A stretch of 38,346 nt of DNA, from positions 1 through 38,346 of the forward strand of contig NZ_AXAP01000077.1 of assembly GCF_000472865.1 (NCBI RefSeq). The letters are read 5' to 3'. The stretch comes from Bradyrhizobium elkanii WSM2783 (lineage in GTDB: Bacteria > Pseudomonadota > Alphaproteobacteria > Rhizobiales > Xanthobacteraceae). The position numbers and the translations under genes are program-made. Below the pieces are notes generated by a model. That model saw only the letters and a list, made by a program, of their open reading frames with translations. It had not been told where the DNA came from and made no database searches. Shown piece by piece: positions 16,090 through 25,200 of this stretch (position 1 is its first letter; each line of letters opens with the position of its first letter).

Positions 16090-16917
16090 TCATCGCCAGT
16101 GGAGCAACCTCGCCTCAAGCAAATTGATCAGCTTCCCCACTGCGAGCCCGAACAGCGACAGGATCACGACGCCGGCGAGCAGTTGATCGGTCTGCATCAG
16201 ATTGCCGGCCTGCAGCACGAAAGCGCCGATGCCATACTGAGCGCCGATCATCTCAGCGCTCACCACCAATAGCAACGCGACCGACGCGGTGATGCGAAAA
16301 CCCGCCAGGATCGAGGGCAGCGCGCCCGGCCAGATCACGCGCCGCACGATGGCATGAAACGGCACGTTGAAGCTTTGCGCCATGCGGATCAGATTGCGCG
16401 GCACCGCATCGACGCCGCTATAGACCGAGATCGCGGTGGAGAAGAACACCCCGAGCGCAATGGTCGCGATCTTGGGCTCCTCGCCGATCCCGAGCCAGAG
16501 GATCAACAATGGAAGCAGCGCGATCTTCGGAATCGGAAACAGCGCCGAGATGAAGGTGATGCCGACGCCGCGCGCCAGCGTCGACAGGCCGATCGCAAAA
16601 CCGACGATGACGCCGGCCACCGTGCCGAGCAGCCAGCCGGTTCCGATCCGCATCACCGACCAGCCGAGATGTTGCCAGAGCGAGCCTGACATCGCGAGCT
16701 TGTAGGTCGCGACCGCGATCGCCGATGGCGGGGGCAGGAACAGCGGATTGACCCATCCGGCACTGCCCGCCAGTTGCCACAGTGCGATGACGAGCGCGAG
16801 CGCGATCCAGCCCGACGCGCGCCCCGTGCTCGGCGTGAAGCCGGCGCCGCGAAATTCGACCGGCCGCGATTTGGTGTCGATGTCGGACGGCGTTTCTGAT
16901 GGCGCGCGCTCAAGCAT
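16090..16917 (-). CDS. ABC transporter permease, NitT/TauT (SsuC-like) family
   Basis: 275 aa from the ATG at 16917, which has GAGGTG upstream and overlaps the ATPase gene by 8 bases. A further in-frame start lies 21 bases upstream. After a polar N-terminal tail come about six membrane helices. The cytoplasmic coupling loop shows the family's EAA-type pattern, here in SFNVPFHAIVRRVIWPGALPSILAGFR. FPIPKIALLPLLILWLGIGE is typical of SsuC/TauC permeases. It pairs with the adjacent ATPase and binding protein. Substrate class (sulfonate, nitrate, pyrimidine or another small organic) is not resolved. Confidence 0.9.
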   Translation of the reverse strand: MLERAPSETPSDIDTKSRPVEFRGAGFTPSTGRASGWIALALVIALWQLAGSAGWVNPLFLPPPSAIAVATYKLAMSGSLWQHLGWSVMRIGTGWLLGTVAGVIVGFAIGLSTLARGVGITFISALFPIPKIALLPLLILWLGIGEEPKIATIALGVFFSTAISVYSGVDAVPRNLIRMAQSFNVPFHAIVRRVIWPGALPSILAGFRITASVALLLVVSAEMIGAQYGIGAFVLQAGNLMQTDQLLAGVVILSLFGLAVGKLINLLEARLLHWR

Positions 16918-17683
16918 GCTGCACCTCGCGCTCGGCATCGATCGCTTCCTCGCGGATCAGCGACCATAGCTCGTCCTGCAGCGCCAGCAGTTTTTCGCGC
17001 ACGTTCCTGTCGCCGCGCTCGCTGCGCGTCATCGCAATGGGCACGACTTTGCGGATGCGTCCGGGCCGGCGCGACAGCACCACGATGCGGTCTGCAAGCC
17101 GCACCGCTTCCTCCAGATTATGCGTGACATAGACTGCGCCCATCGCGCCGTCGGCAAGCAGGCGGACGAAATCCTCCATCAGCAGTTCGCGCGTCTGCGA
17201 ATCCAGAGCCGACAGCGGCTCGTCCATCAAAAGGATTGCCGGCTTTACGGCCAGCGCCCGCGCAATGCCGACGCGCTGGCGCATACCGCCGGAAAGCTGT
17301 TTTGGGTAGGTCCCACGAAAATCGAAAAGCCCGGTGCGGCGGAGCGCATCATCGACGATGCCGCGGCGCTCCGCAGCACTGAGTGCCGTATGCTCGAGCG
17401 GGAACGCGACGTTCTCCTCCACCGTGCACCAGGGCAGCAGCGCAAAATCCTGGAACACGAAGGTCAGCGGATTAAGGCTGTCCTTTGGCGGCGCGCCGCG
17501 CAGCTCGGCCGCGCCGCCGCTCGGCCGCAACAGGCCGCCGAGGACCGAGAGCAGCGTGCTCTTGCCGCAGCCGGAGGGGCCGACAATCGCAACCACCTCG
17601 CCCGCCCGCACCGTGAACGAGACGTCGTCGAGCACGTCGAGCGCGTCGAAGCGGTGGCTGATATGGTCGGCGATCAGGTCCAT
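16910..17683 (-). CDS. ABC transporter ATPase, NitT/TauT (SsuB-like) family
   Basis: 257 aa. Walker A is GPSGCGKSTLL at about residues 34-44, the signature is LSGGMRQRVGIARAL, Walker B is ILLMDEPLSALD, and the H-loop His is in YVTHNLEEAVRLAD. Q-loop: FVFQDFALLPW. It energises the neighbouring permease. The start codon follows a weak ribosome-binding site, and a palindromic repeat of about 95 bases separates it from the upstream binding-protein gene. The four genes may still be one operon, with the repeat tuning relative expression. Confidence 0.93.
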   Translation of the reverse strand: MDLIADHISHRFDALDVLDDVSFTVRAGEVVAIVGPSGCGKSTLLSVLGGLLRPSGGAAELRGAPPKDSLNPLTFVFQDFALLPWCTVEENVAFPLEHTALSAAERRGIVDDALRRTGLFDFRGTYPKQLSGGMRQRVGIARALAVKPAILLMDEPLSALDSQTRELLMEDFVRLLADGAMGAVYVTHNLEEAVRLADRIVVLSRRPGRIRKVVPIAMTRSERGDRNVREKLLALQDELWSLIREEAIDAEREVQHA

Positions 17684-17716
17684 CGGCTCTTGCTTGGTTC
17701 CGCACTTCGTTCTCGC

Positions 17717-17810
17717 TCGTCATGCCCGGGCCTGTCCCGGGCATCCACGTCTTTCTTTTCCCCGGCCACAAAGTGCGTGGATGGCCAGGGCAAGCCCGGC
17801 CATGTCGGCG
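17717..17810. repeat. Palindromic intergenic repeat inside the ABC operon
   Basis: CTCGTCATGCCCGGGCCTG at the left pairs with GGCAAGCCCGGCCATGTCG-like sequence at the right, with imperfect arms. It has the same general design as 15975-16066. It lies between the binding-protein stop and the ATPase start, where a hairpin could stabilise the upstream part of the mRNA. Confidence 0.6.
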
Positions 17811-17819
17811 ACTACGGTA

Positions 17820-18824
17820 TCAATCCGGCTTCACATATTCCTTCGCGATGATGCTGTCCGCATCAAAACCCTTGTCGACAAAGCCCTGCTCCTGCAGCCA
17901 GGAAATCTGGTTGGCGACGTTCTTGACGTCGAGCTTGCCGTCGGGATCGATATAGGCGCAATTGCCGACCACCTGCTCAACTGGAAGATTTGTGTATTTG
18001 GCGATGATGTCGAGCAGCGGTTTTGTCTTTTCGTTGATCGGTGCTGTGCCGTTCTTCATCGCGGCCAGGATCACGTCGTGATATTCGCGGTCGGCCTTCA
18101 CCAAAGCTGCAAGCAGTTTCGTCACCAGCGCCTTGTTTGAAAGCGTCTTTGGCGAAGCGAACACAGCGCCAAGCTGCCACGGCGTCTCGTCGCCGACCCA
18201 GCCGAGGAGTTTGGCGCCGTTCGTCTCCATCAGCGGGCGCGCGGTCGAGACCGGCAGCAGCGCCGCATCGACGGTTTCGCCCTTCAGCGCGGCGGCCGCG
18301 TTCGAGAGCGATTGCAGCGGCACCACCTTCACGTCCGAAAGCTTGAAGCCATATTTGTCGGCGAGCAGGCCGAGCGAATAATGAAAGCTGGAGCCGACCT
18401 GCGTCACCGCCACGCGCTTGCCCGCAAGATCCTTCGGCGTCTTCAGCCCGGCCGCATAGGCGTTGTTTGAGGCGAAATAGCCGATCAAGGGGTACCGGGC
18501 CTTCTCGCGGCTCATGCCGCCGATCACCTTCAGCGTGCCCTTGCCGGCGAGATTGTAGAGCCCGGCGGTGAAGGCGGTGACGCCGAAATCGACATCGCCC
18601 GAAGTGGTGGCGACCGCGATCGGCTGCGCCGCGTCAAAGAATTTCAGTTCAACATCGAGCCCGGCCTCGCGGAAATAGCCCTTGTCCTGCGCGATGAACA
18701 CCGGCGCCGAGGACGACAGCCGGAGCACGCCGATTTTGGCTTTCAACAATTCATCGGCCCGGGCGACACCGCTTGCCGTCAGCGCCAGCAGGCCCGCAAG
18801 CGCGAGCCGCACAAAACCCTTCAT
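17820..18824 (-). CDS. ABC transporter substrate-binding protein, NMT1/TauA-like
   Basis: 334 aa from the ATG at 18824, chosen for AGGAGG 6 bases upstream. Residues 1-23 form a signal peptide ending GVARAD. The mature part shows SSSAPVFIAQDKGYFREAGL, then DVDFGVTAFTAGLYNL, and GKRVAVTQVGSSFHYSLG, typical of the SsuA/TauA/THI5 (NMT1) type II binding fold. The ligand is not evident; conservation with neither taurine nor nitrate binders could be tested here. It begins 11 bases after the FAD oxidoreductase stop, so the two are co-transcribed. Confidence 0.88.
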   Translation of the reverse strand: MKGFVRLALAGLLALTASGVARADELLKAKIGVLRLSSSAPVFIAQDKGYFREAGLDVELKFFDAAQPIAVATTSGDVDFGVTAFTAGLYNLAGKGTLKVIGGMSREKARYPLIGYFASNNAYAAGLKTPKDLAGKRVAVTQVGSSFHYSLGLLADKYGFKLSDVKVVPLQSLSNAAAALKGETVDAALLPVSTARPLMETNGAKLLGWVGDETPWQLGAVFASPKTLSNKALVTKLLAALVKADREYHDVILAAMKNGTAPINEKTKPLLDIIAKYTNLPVEQVVGNCAYIDPDGKLDVKNVANQISWLQEQGFVDKGFDADSIIAKEYVKPD

Positions 18825-18835
18825 CCGCTTCCTCC

Positions 18836-20224
18836 TCACAATCCGTCAGGAACTTTCTGCTCGCGCCCGATGAAGGCGCCCTGCTGTTTCAGTTCCTGTT
18901 GCAGTCTGTCTACAGCGATGTCGCGCGGCCTGGTATTGCCGGACAGCGCGAGCGCGGCGGCCGAGCCTGCCGCTTCCCCCATCGCAAAGCAGGCGCCGGA
19001 GACGCGCGCCGCCGACTGCCCCTCATGGGTCATCGAGGCGCAGCGCCCGGCAATGAGGAGATTGTCGACGCGCTCGGGCACCAGCATGCGATAGGGCAGC
19101 TCGTTGAAGCCGCGCGATTGCGGGATCGGCGGGAACTTGAAGATGACATCGCCGGCGACATGCGCCTCGATCGGCCAGCCATTGACGCCGATGGAATCCT
19201 CGAACGACGCGCAGCCGAGCACATCCTCGCCGCTGAGCTTGTAACCACCGACCACGCGCCGCGTTTCGCGGATGCCGAGCTGCGGCGGCAGATCGACGAT
19301 GTAGGAATTCTCGAAGCCCGGCACCGTGCGCAGGAATTCGAACGCCTGGATCGCCTGGCGGCGGCCGTCGATCTCGCCGCGGGTCAGGTCATCAGGCTCG
19401 AGGCCATTGACGGCCGAGCCGTCCTCGCGCGCAAGCTGGGTGAAGTTCACCCGCCATTCGATCTGAGAGCGCTGTGGCCGCACGATGGCGGCCTTGCGCG
19501 GAAACTGGTGGGTACCGGCGGCTTCCGCCTTTTCCATCAGCGCCGGGATCGTGCGCCAGGCGTCACCGGCCTTTTCGGGGTCGATGCCGTTGAGACGGAA
19601 CATCATCGAGGGATAGAGCATGCTGCCCTTGCTATCGCCGACCTCGAACGGCGCGCCGGCCCAGGCGGCGAGATCGCCGTCACCTGAGCAATCGATGAAG
19701 ATGCTGGCCAGCACCGCGCGGCGGCCAGCCTTAGTCTCTACCATCAGCGCGCCGATGCGCTTCTCGCCATCCATCACGACGCCGGCGCCGAGCGCATGGA
19801 AGAGGATATCGACCTTGTGGCTCATCAGGAGATCATCGGCCGCGATCTTGTAGGCCGCGGTGTCATAGGCCTGCGCCAGGATCTTGCCGAGGATCAGATG
19901 CGGCTTGTTCAGCCCGCCGAGACGGTCGATTCGATCCAGCAGGTCGGAGGCGATGCCCTGCACCACCCGATGCGCTTCGCCGTGGACATTGGCGTGCAAT
20001 CCGCAAAAGTTGGTCACGCCCGCGGCGGTGCCCATGCCGCCGAGAAAGCCGTAGCGCTCGATCAGGAGCGTGCGCCGCCCCGCACGCGCTGCGGCAACCG
20101 CTGCCGCGATCCCGGCAGGCCCACCGCCGAGCACCGCGACTTCATATTCGCCATAGATCGGCACGCGCCGTGCGGGTTCGTCGATCGTCTTTGGCACGCT
20201 CGCTTCCCGAAAGTGACCCGCCAT
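18836..20224 (-). CDS. FAD-dependent oxidoreductase linked to the ABC transporter
   Basis: About 462 aa from the second of two adjacent ATGs (20227 and 20224). A GTG at 20197 with GGGAAG upstream is an alternative, since no clear ribosome-binding site precedes the ATGs. EVAVLGGGPAGIAAAVAAARAG is the FAD Rossmann loop, followed by LLIERYGFLGGMGT, and later SIFIDCSGDGDLAAWAGA, the pattern of the FAD_oxidored family. A C-terminal segment with NLLIAGRCASMTHEGQSAARV closes the FAD site. No signal peptide is seen, so it is probably cytoplasmic. Being first in an operon with an uptake system suggests it acts on the imported compound; the reaction is unknown. Confidence 0.82.
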   Translation of the reverse strand: MAGHFREASVPKTIDEPARRVPIYGEYEVAVLGGGPAGIAAAVAAARAGRRTLLIERYGFLGGMGTAAGVTNFCGLHANVHGEAHRVVQGIASDLLDRIDRLGGLNKPHLILGKILAQAYDTAAYKIAADDLLMSHKVDILFHALGAGVVMDGEKRIGALMVETKAGRRAVLASIFIDCSGDGDLAAWAGAPFEVGDSKGSMLYPSMMFRLNGIDPEKAGDAWRTIPALMEKAEAAGTHQFPRKAAIVRPQRSQIEWRVNFTQLAREDGSAVNGLEPDDLTRGEIDGRRQAIQAFEFLRTVPGFENSYIVDLPPQLGIRETRRVVGGYKLSGEDVLGCASFEDSIGVNGWPIEAHVAGDVIFKFPPIPQSRGFNELPYRMLVPERVDNLLIAGRCASMTHEGQSAARVSGACFAMGEAAGSAAALALSGNTRPRDIAVDRLQQELKQQGAFIGREQKVPDGL

Positions 20225-20361
20225 CATGACGGGCTGGAGGATTTTGTTATCGCAACAACGGGCTAGCAAAGAAAGCTCGGTCAGGAAATGGCTCGCGCGC
20301 AAAGTTGATGTTGCTCGCGTTTCACGGAACTGAGACAAGGGGCCGGTAAAGGACGGGCGAC

Positions 20362-20616
20362 ATGAAACTCCTCAGCCTCATAACCCTCGGCCTTCTGGTC
20401 GGCTTCGCCCCTCCCTCGGCAGCGGTCGAGCAATGCCGGTTCATCCAGGCGAAAGCCGAGCGGGAAGCCTGCTACGAGCGGCAGGCCGTGGCGCTGGAGG
20501 CCAAGCGCAAGCCGGAGCCGGTCTACGACAGCAAGCCGATGGAATCGCTGCAGCAGATGCGGCGGGATGACGAGGAAGTCTACAAGAGCTTGCGCAGCAT
20601 CTGCCGCGGCTGCTGA
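20362..20616 (+). CDS. Small secreted protein of unknown function
   Basis: 84 aa. Residues 1-21 form a signal peptide ending SAAVEQ. The mature peptide is charged, has four Cys (near residues 24, 36, 81 and 84, the last being the C-terminal residue), and is rich in Glu, Arg and Lys. I recognise no domain. It is divergent from the FAD oxidoreductase and followed by a GC-rich hairpin region (CCCTCTCCCC / GGGGGGAGGG near 20637-20665) that could end its transcript. Confidence 0.6.
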   Translation: MKLLSLITLGLLVGFAPPSAAVEQCRFIQAKAEREACYERQAVALEAKRKPEPVYDSKPMESLQQMRRDDEEVYKSLRSICRGC

Positions 20617-20847
20617 GCGGCGTCGACGGTACTTCCCCCTCTCCCCATTCTTACGGGGGGAGGGTTGGGGCGGCCTCCGCAAACACCGTGACAGATGGAA
20701 TCGCGGGGGCCTCCCGGTTGGAGAACAAATATCGCTAGGCGGAAAATGCCGGAACCAGGTCTGCCCTCGCGCAAATGAGCCTTGTGCTTTGGCGGGGAGG
20801 GAGGCAGAACAATCTGATGCACCAAGGCAAATCCGGAGCTCACATCG

Positions 20848-21795
20848 GTGGCTGACAATCGGCCTGCGGCCTCGATCGAGGCCGTCGAAAGCGGCCTCGC
20901 CGCGCAAGGCTATATCGCGAGCCGGCAGATCGCGACTGCGGTTTATCTTTCGCGAGAGATCGAGAAACCGATCCTGGTCGAAGGCCCCGCGGGCGTCGGC
21001 AAGACCGAGCTGGCGAAGGCGATCGCCGCCTGGCGCGGCATGAAGATGATCCGCCTGCAATGCTACGAGGGCCTCGATGAGGCCAAGGCGCTGTATGAGT
21101 GGAAATACGCCAAACAGCTCCTCTACACCCAGATCTTGAAGGACAAGCTCGGCGAGGTGCTGGGCGGCGCGCAGACGCTGCATCAGGCGCTGGACCAGCT
21201 CCACACCTTCGGCGACGTGTTCTTCTCCAAGGAATTCGTCGAGCCGCGGCCGCTGCTGCAGGCGCTGGAGCAGCCGGCGGGCTGCGTGCTCCTGATCGAC
21301 GAGATCGACAAGTCGGACGCCGAGTTCGAGTCGCTGCTGCTTGAAATCCTCAGCGATTTCCAGGTCACCATTCCCGAGCTCGGCACGGTTTCGGCGATCG
21401 CGCCGCCGACCGTGATCCTGACCTCCAACAGCGAACGCGATCTCGGCGACGCCCTAAAGCGGCGCTGCCTGCATCTGCATATCGGTTTCCCCGAACAGAA
21501 GCTGGAGGAACGCATCGTCGAGAGCCGCGTGCCCGGCATCTCGCAGGCGCTGCGCCGGCAGATGGTCGGCTTTATTCATGAAATCCGCACCCTCGACCTG
21601 AAGAAGCTGCCGTCGGTCAGCGAGACCATCGACTGGGCGCGCGTGCTGGTGCTGCTGCAGGCGACCGAGCTCGACCACGAGATCGTCAAGGACACGCTGA
21701 ACGTCCTGCTCAAATACGAGGCCGACATCGAGGCCGCGCAGCCGCAACTCACCACCTTCATCGCCAAGGCGTCGCGGCAGGGCGTGTTCGGGTAG
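20848..21795 (+). CDS. MoxR-family AAA+ ATPase (CoxD-like)
   Basis: 315 aa with a GTG start (MADNRPAASIEAV) and GGAG about 10 bases upstream. Walker A is VEGPAGVGKTELAKAI, Walker B is VLLIDEIDKSDAEFE, sensor 1 is VILTSNSERDLGDAL with the arginine finger nearby in LKRRCLHL. MoxR ATPases work with VWA-domain proteins as chaperones that mature metalloenzymes; CoxD does this for the copper-molybdenum CO dehydrogenase. The partner VWA gene starts 5 bases downstream. No CO dehydrogenase genes lie within the window, so the client is unknown. Confidence 0.9.
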   Translation: MADNRPAASIEAVESGLAAQGYIASRQIATAVYLSREIEKPILVEGPAGVGKTELAKAIAAWRGMKMIRLQCYEGLDEAKALYEWKYAKQLLYTQILKDKLGEVLGGAQTLHQALDQLHTFGDVFFSKEFVEPRPLLQALEQPAGCVLLIDEIDKSDAEFESLLLEILSDFQVTIPELGTVSAIAPPTVILTSNSERDLGDALKRRCLHLHIGFPEQKLEERIVESRVPGISQALRRQMVGFIHEIRTLDLKKLPSVSETIDWARVLVLLQATELDHEIVKDTLNVLLKYEADIEAAQPQLTTFIAKASRQGVFG

Positions 21796-21800
21796 ACGCC

Positions 21801-23171
21801 ATGCGCGAGAACCTGCATCGGTTCCTTCGTGCCGCGCGCGGAGCCGGGGTCCGGGTCTCGCCTGCCGAAAGCATCGATGCGATGCGCGCGGTCTCAAAGG
21901 TCGGCTTTGAGGATCGCGGCGTCCTGCGCGACACTTTCCTGCTGACGCTTGCGAAGTCGCAGGACGAGAAGCGCGCGCTCGGCGAATGCTTTGATCTGTT
22001 CTTCAGCCAGCCCGAGCCGGCGCAGGACACGAAGCCGGACGAGAGCAAGTCGGACGATACGGATTCCAGCGCGGGCTCCGACTCTTCGAACGACGCAAGC
22101 AGCGGCGATCAGGCCCAGAATCTTGGCCCCCTCGCGCAGATGCTGCTGTCGCAGGACCGTAATGCGATAGCGGCGGCGATCGCCAACGCCTCCGGCGCGG
22201 CCTCGCTCTCAAACATCAGATACTTCACCCAGCGCGGCATCTTCTCGGGCCGCATCCTGGACGCCATGGGCATCCAGCGCCTGCGCGACGATCTCGACAA
22301 CCTGACCGCGACCAATCCGGCATTGGCCGAGCGGCTGCAGGCGGCAGTCGACGGATTGCGCGGCACCGTTCGTGACACGGTCTCGCAGGCGCTTCTGCTC
22401 TACGGCCGCGAGGAGACAGAGAACCTGCGCAACGAGATCCTGCGCAATGCGCCGCTCGCCCGGATCGAGCCGCGCCAGGTCGAGCAGATGCGCGCGCTGA
22501 TCCGCCAGATCGCCCGCCGCCTGCGCGAACGCTACTCCAAGCCGCGCAAGCGCCAGCGCCGTGGCCATCTCGACGTGCGCCGCACGCTGCGGCGAAACGC
22601 GGCCTGGGGCGGCGTGCCCTTCCTGACCGCCTGGAAGCGCAAGCACCGCGACCGGCCGAAGATCGTCGCGCTCTGCGACGTCTCCGGCTCGGTCGCGCGC
22701 GTGTCCGATTTCTTCCTGCTGTTGATCCACTCGCTGCACGAAGTGGTCGACGATGTCCGCTCCTTTGCCTTCTCCGGCCATCTGATCGAGGTGAGCGACA
22801 TATTGGAGGACAAATCGCCTGAGGCGGCGATGGCCGAGATCATGTCGAAGGTCGGCTTCGGCTCTTCCGACTATGGCAATTCGCTGGCCGATTTCGAGAA
22901 GGGCTGGATGGACACGATCACGCCGCAGACCACCGTGATTGTGCTCGGCGATGCCCGCAGCAACAACCTCGACCCGCGCGCCGACATCTTGCGTCGCATC
23001 GCCGAGCGATCGAAACGCCTGGTCTGGCTCAACCCCGAGGGACGCATGACCTGGGGCTTCGGCGATTCCGAGATGCCGCGTTACGCCACCTTCTGCAGCG
23101 TGGTGCGCCAATGTGCCACCGCCCAGCAGCTCGAACGCGCGGTGTCCGATATCGTGGCGACGTATCAGTAG
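21801..23171 (+). CDS. VWA-domain protein, CoxE-like
   Basis: 456 aa. An N-terminal helical region is followed by an acidic Ser/Asp-rich low-complexity linker (about residues 73-105), a helical middle domain, and a C-terminal VWA domain. The MIDAS motif is VALCDVSGSVARVSDF (Asp-x-Ser-x-Ser), with further metal-site residues in GFGSSDYGNSLADF and VIVLGDARSNN. This is the CoxE family, partner of MoxR ATPases. It follows the MoxR gene after 5 bases, so the two are translated together and presumably form a complex. Cytoplasmic, since no signal peptide or membrane segment is visible. Confidence 0.9.
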   Translation: MRENLHRFLRAARGAGVRVSPAESIDAMRAVSKVGFEDRGVLRDTFLLTLAKSQDEKRALGECFDLFFSQPEPAQDTKPDESKSDDTDSSAGSDSSNDASSGDQAQNLGPLAQMLLSQDRNAIAAAIANASGAASLSNIRYFTQRGIFSGRILDAMGIQRLRDDLDNLTATNPALAERLQAAVDGLRGTVRDTVSQALLLYGREETENLRNEILRNAPLARIEPRQVEQMRALIRQIARRLRERYSKPRKRQRRGHLDVRRTLRRNAAWGGVPFLTAWKRKHRDRPKIVALCDVSGSVARVSDFFLLLIHSLHEVVDDVRSFAFSGHLIEVSDILEDKSPEAAMAEIMSKVGFGSSDYGNSLADFEKGWMDTITPQTTVIVLGDARSNNLDPRADILRRIAERSKRLVWLNPEGRMTWGFGDSEMPRYATFCSVVRQCATAQQLERAVSDIVATYQ

Positions 23172-23181
23172 ATCGCGCCTT

Positions 23182-23270
23182 GTAGCCCGGATGGAGCGAA
23201 GCGCAATCCGGGGTTCTTTGGCGGCCGGCACGAGCGGTCCCGGATTACGCTACGCTCCATCCGGGCTACG
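23182..23270. repeat. Palindromic intergenic repeat, family 4 (GTAGCCCGGATGGAGC type)
   Basis: The left arm GTAGCCCGGATGGAGCGAAG and the right arm CTACGCTCCATCCGGGCTAC are near-perfect complements, with CGCAATCCGGG / CCCGGATTACG as the inner stem. It follows the CoxE-like stop after about 10 bases and could act as its transcript-end hairpin. From memory a very common element in Bradyrhizobium. Confidence 0.78.
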
Positions 23271-23314
23271 GGTCGGCGTCAAGAATTGCGCGGCGCCGGC
23301 GCAGCAAGCTCCCG

Positions 23315-23467
23315 CCTCTCCCCTTGTGGGAGAGGCTGCATTTCGCGCGCAAGCGGGAAATGCGGGTGAGGGGTCTGCCTCCGCGAGCTCAGTGCGCGGA
23401 GAGAGACCCCTCACCCGCATCGCATTCCGCTTCGCTGCATGCGAAGCGGCCTCTCCCACAAGGGGAG
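23315..23467. repeat. Second copy of repeat family 3
   Basis: It has the same arms as 12242-12402: CCTCTCCCCTTGTGGGAGAG at the left and CCTCTCCCACAAGGGGAG at the right, with GGGTGAGGGGT / ACCCCTCACCC inside. It marks the last clearly host-type repeat before the integrase, so the island's left end should lie to its right. Confidence 0.75.
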
Positions 23468-23614
23468 AAAACGGACTCCATAGCGGTCCACCAGGCTCCA
23501 TGCACCTCTTCTAAATTATTGCAATTGCTAGCGTTACGTCTACTGGACTACAATCGGCTCCATGCCCATTTACCCCCATATTGAGGACACTTTGGGGGAC
23601 ACTCGAGGGAAGTC

Positions 23615-24811
23615 ATGGCTCGCCGAACGCGTTCTGCCTTTCTCGAAAATCGCACCCAGCGTTTGAAGCTGGTGCCGCGCAAGAAGCCCTATGCCGCGCT
23701 AATCGCGCCCGGCATCCATCTCTGCTTTCGTCGTAACGCAGGCCCTGGCACCTGGTCTGTGAAGTGCAATGGCTGGCTGAAGCGCTTTGCTCTCGCCGAC
23801 GACCACGAGGATGCCAACAACGACACAGTCATGTCGTACTGGCAGGCACTCGAGCGGGCCAAGAAGTTGGCGCGTGCCGGCGAAGGCGACAGCGAGCAAC
23901 CGATCAGTGTCAGTGATGCCGTCGACGCATATGAAACCGATCTCGCGACGCGCGGCGGCAGCCAATACAACGCGACCGCCGTTCGCCGTCACCTGCCCGC
24001 TGCGTTGGGCAGCAAGGCCGTCGCGCTGTTGACCGAACGCGAACTGAGGGATTGGCGAGCCGGTCTGATCAAGAAGGGTCTGAAGTTCTCCAGCGCCGAT
24101 CGTATTGCTCGCTCGTTCAAGGCGGCCCTGGCCCTCGCTGCCCGCAATGACCAGCGTATTGTGAACGCAGCCGCATGGAAGAACGGCCTCAGGAAGCTGC
24201 CCGATAGCGAGGTCGCGCGCAATGTCATCCTGCCGGATCACACGGTGGCTGCTCTGGTCAGTGGGTCATACGACGAAGACCATGACTACGGTGTCCTCAT
24301 CGACGTTTTGGCCGAGACCGGCGCGCGTGAAAGTCAGGTGCTTCGGCTGAGGGTTGAGGATCTACAGGACCAAAACGCGATCGCTCCTCGGCTGATGATG
24401 CCGAGCAGCCGGAAGGGTAAGAACCGGAAGGTTGAATATCGTCCGTTGCCGATCTCGCGCCGCTTGGCGAAGCTGCTACGCCAGCGTGCGCAAGCTCGGT
24501 CCGCGCATGATCGATTGATCGATCGAATTCCGAAAGTGTCGGGTCGATTTCGTCCAGTTACGAAGCGTCTTGGTCTTGGCGCGGACGTTACGCCATATGC
24601 GCTCCGCCATAGCTCCATTGTTCGGCAGTTAGTGAAAGGTGTGCCGGTGCGCATTGTCGCCGCCCATCACGACACGAGCGTTGGCATGATTGAAAAGAAT
24701 TATAGCCGTCATATCATCGGCGATCCAAGCGAGGTGCTCACGCGCGCGACGCTGCTTGAATTCGGCGCACTACCAAGCGAGGCGACGAACGTGATTTCCG
24801 TGGCACGATAG
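23615..24811 (+). CDS. Tyrosine recombinase (phage/island integrase)
   Basis: 398 aa from an ATG preceded by GAGGGA. An N-terminal DNA-binding/SAM-like region (about residues 95-190) precedes the catalytic domain. Catalytic residues: Arg238 in AETGARESQVLRLR, Arg331 in TPYALRHSSIV, His351 in AAHHDTSVGMIE and the nucleophile Tyr363 in EKNYSRHI. The usual first His of the His-x-x-Arg box is replaced by Tyr328, a variant also found in active integrases. It catalyses site-specific integration and excision. It is the first gene of the island, and no tRNA target is visible next to it. It looks intact. Confidence 0.92.
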   Translation: MARRTRSAFLENRTQRLKLVPRKKPYAALIAPGIHLCFRRNAGPGTWSVKCNGWLKRFALADDHEDANNDTVMSYWQALERAKKLARAGEGDSEQPISVSDAVDAYETDLATRGGSQYNATAVRRHLPAALGSKAVALLTERELRDWRAGLIKKGLKFSSADRIARSFKAALALAARNDQRIVNAAAWKNGLRKLPDSEVARNVILPDHTVAALVSGSYDEDHDYGVLIDVLAETGARESQVLRLRVEDLQDQNAIAPRLMMPSSRKGKNRKVEYRPLPISRRLAKLLRQRAQARSAHDRLIDRIPKVSGRFRPVTKRLGLGADVTPYALRHSSIVRQLVKGVPVRIVAAHHDTSVGMIEKNYSRHIIGDPSEVLTRATLLEFGALPSEATNVISVAR

Positions 24812-25200
24812 ACAATCAATCAGCGCATCACCCCAGGGAAGGAAATCAGCCGAACGGTTGATCGTCGATTGCAGTTGACACGGCAGGTGCGTGCTCCCGC
24901 CCCGATCGCGCATCGCAGCAGAGGATCATCTGAGTTATGCCTGATGTCGTCGACATCAAAAAATTAACGGGCCAGAAATCAATGAGTTGCGTCGAAAATG
25001 CGTAATCATTCGCGAGCGCAGTTTTTTATGCAAATGTCGGTTGCTCGACGTCTTCGTTTCGATGAGCTAAGCATACGATCAGGTTGATCGAGCGGTTTCT
25101 CGCACCATCCCGCGCCGATAGGTACCAGCCCCGATAGCGACGAGCGTCCATTCCTCGGACCAGTGTCTACAACGGCCAGCGTCTAAAGGGCCCGCGTAAA

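Larger units (their letters stand above)
23172..23614. other. Gene-free stretch at the host/island junction, mostly two palindromic repeats
   Basis: This stretch separates the CoxE-like gene from the integrase. It holds two repeats listed separately. The last 130 bases are AT-richer and contain GAGGACACTTTGGGGGACAC (about 23583-23602), with the hexamer GGACAC twice, just before the integrase ribosome-binding site (GAGGGA). The left attachment site may lie here, but no matching direct repeat was found on the right and no tRNA gene is present. Confidence 0.5.

Noticed and set aside
24936..25005. 22-codon reading starting ATGCCTGATGTC
   Set aside because: Too short, with poor ribosome-binding site spacing and no context; the embedded 15-bp dyad is more likely a site than a gene.
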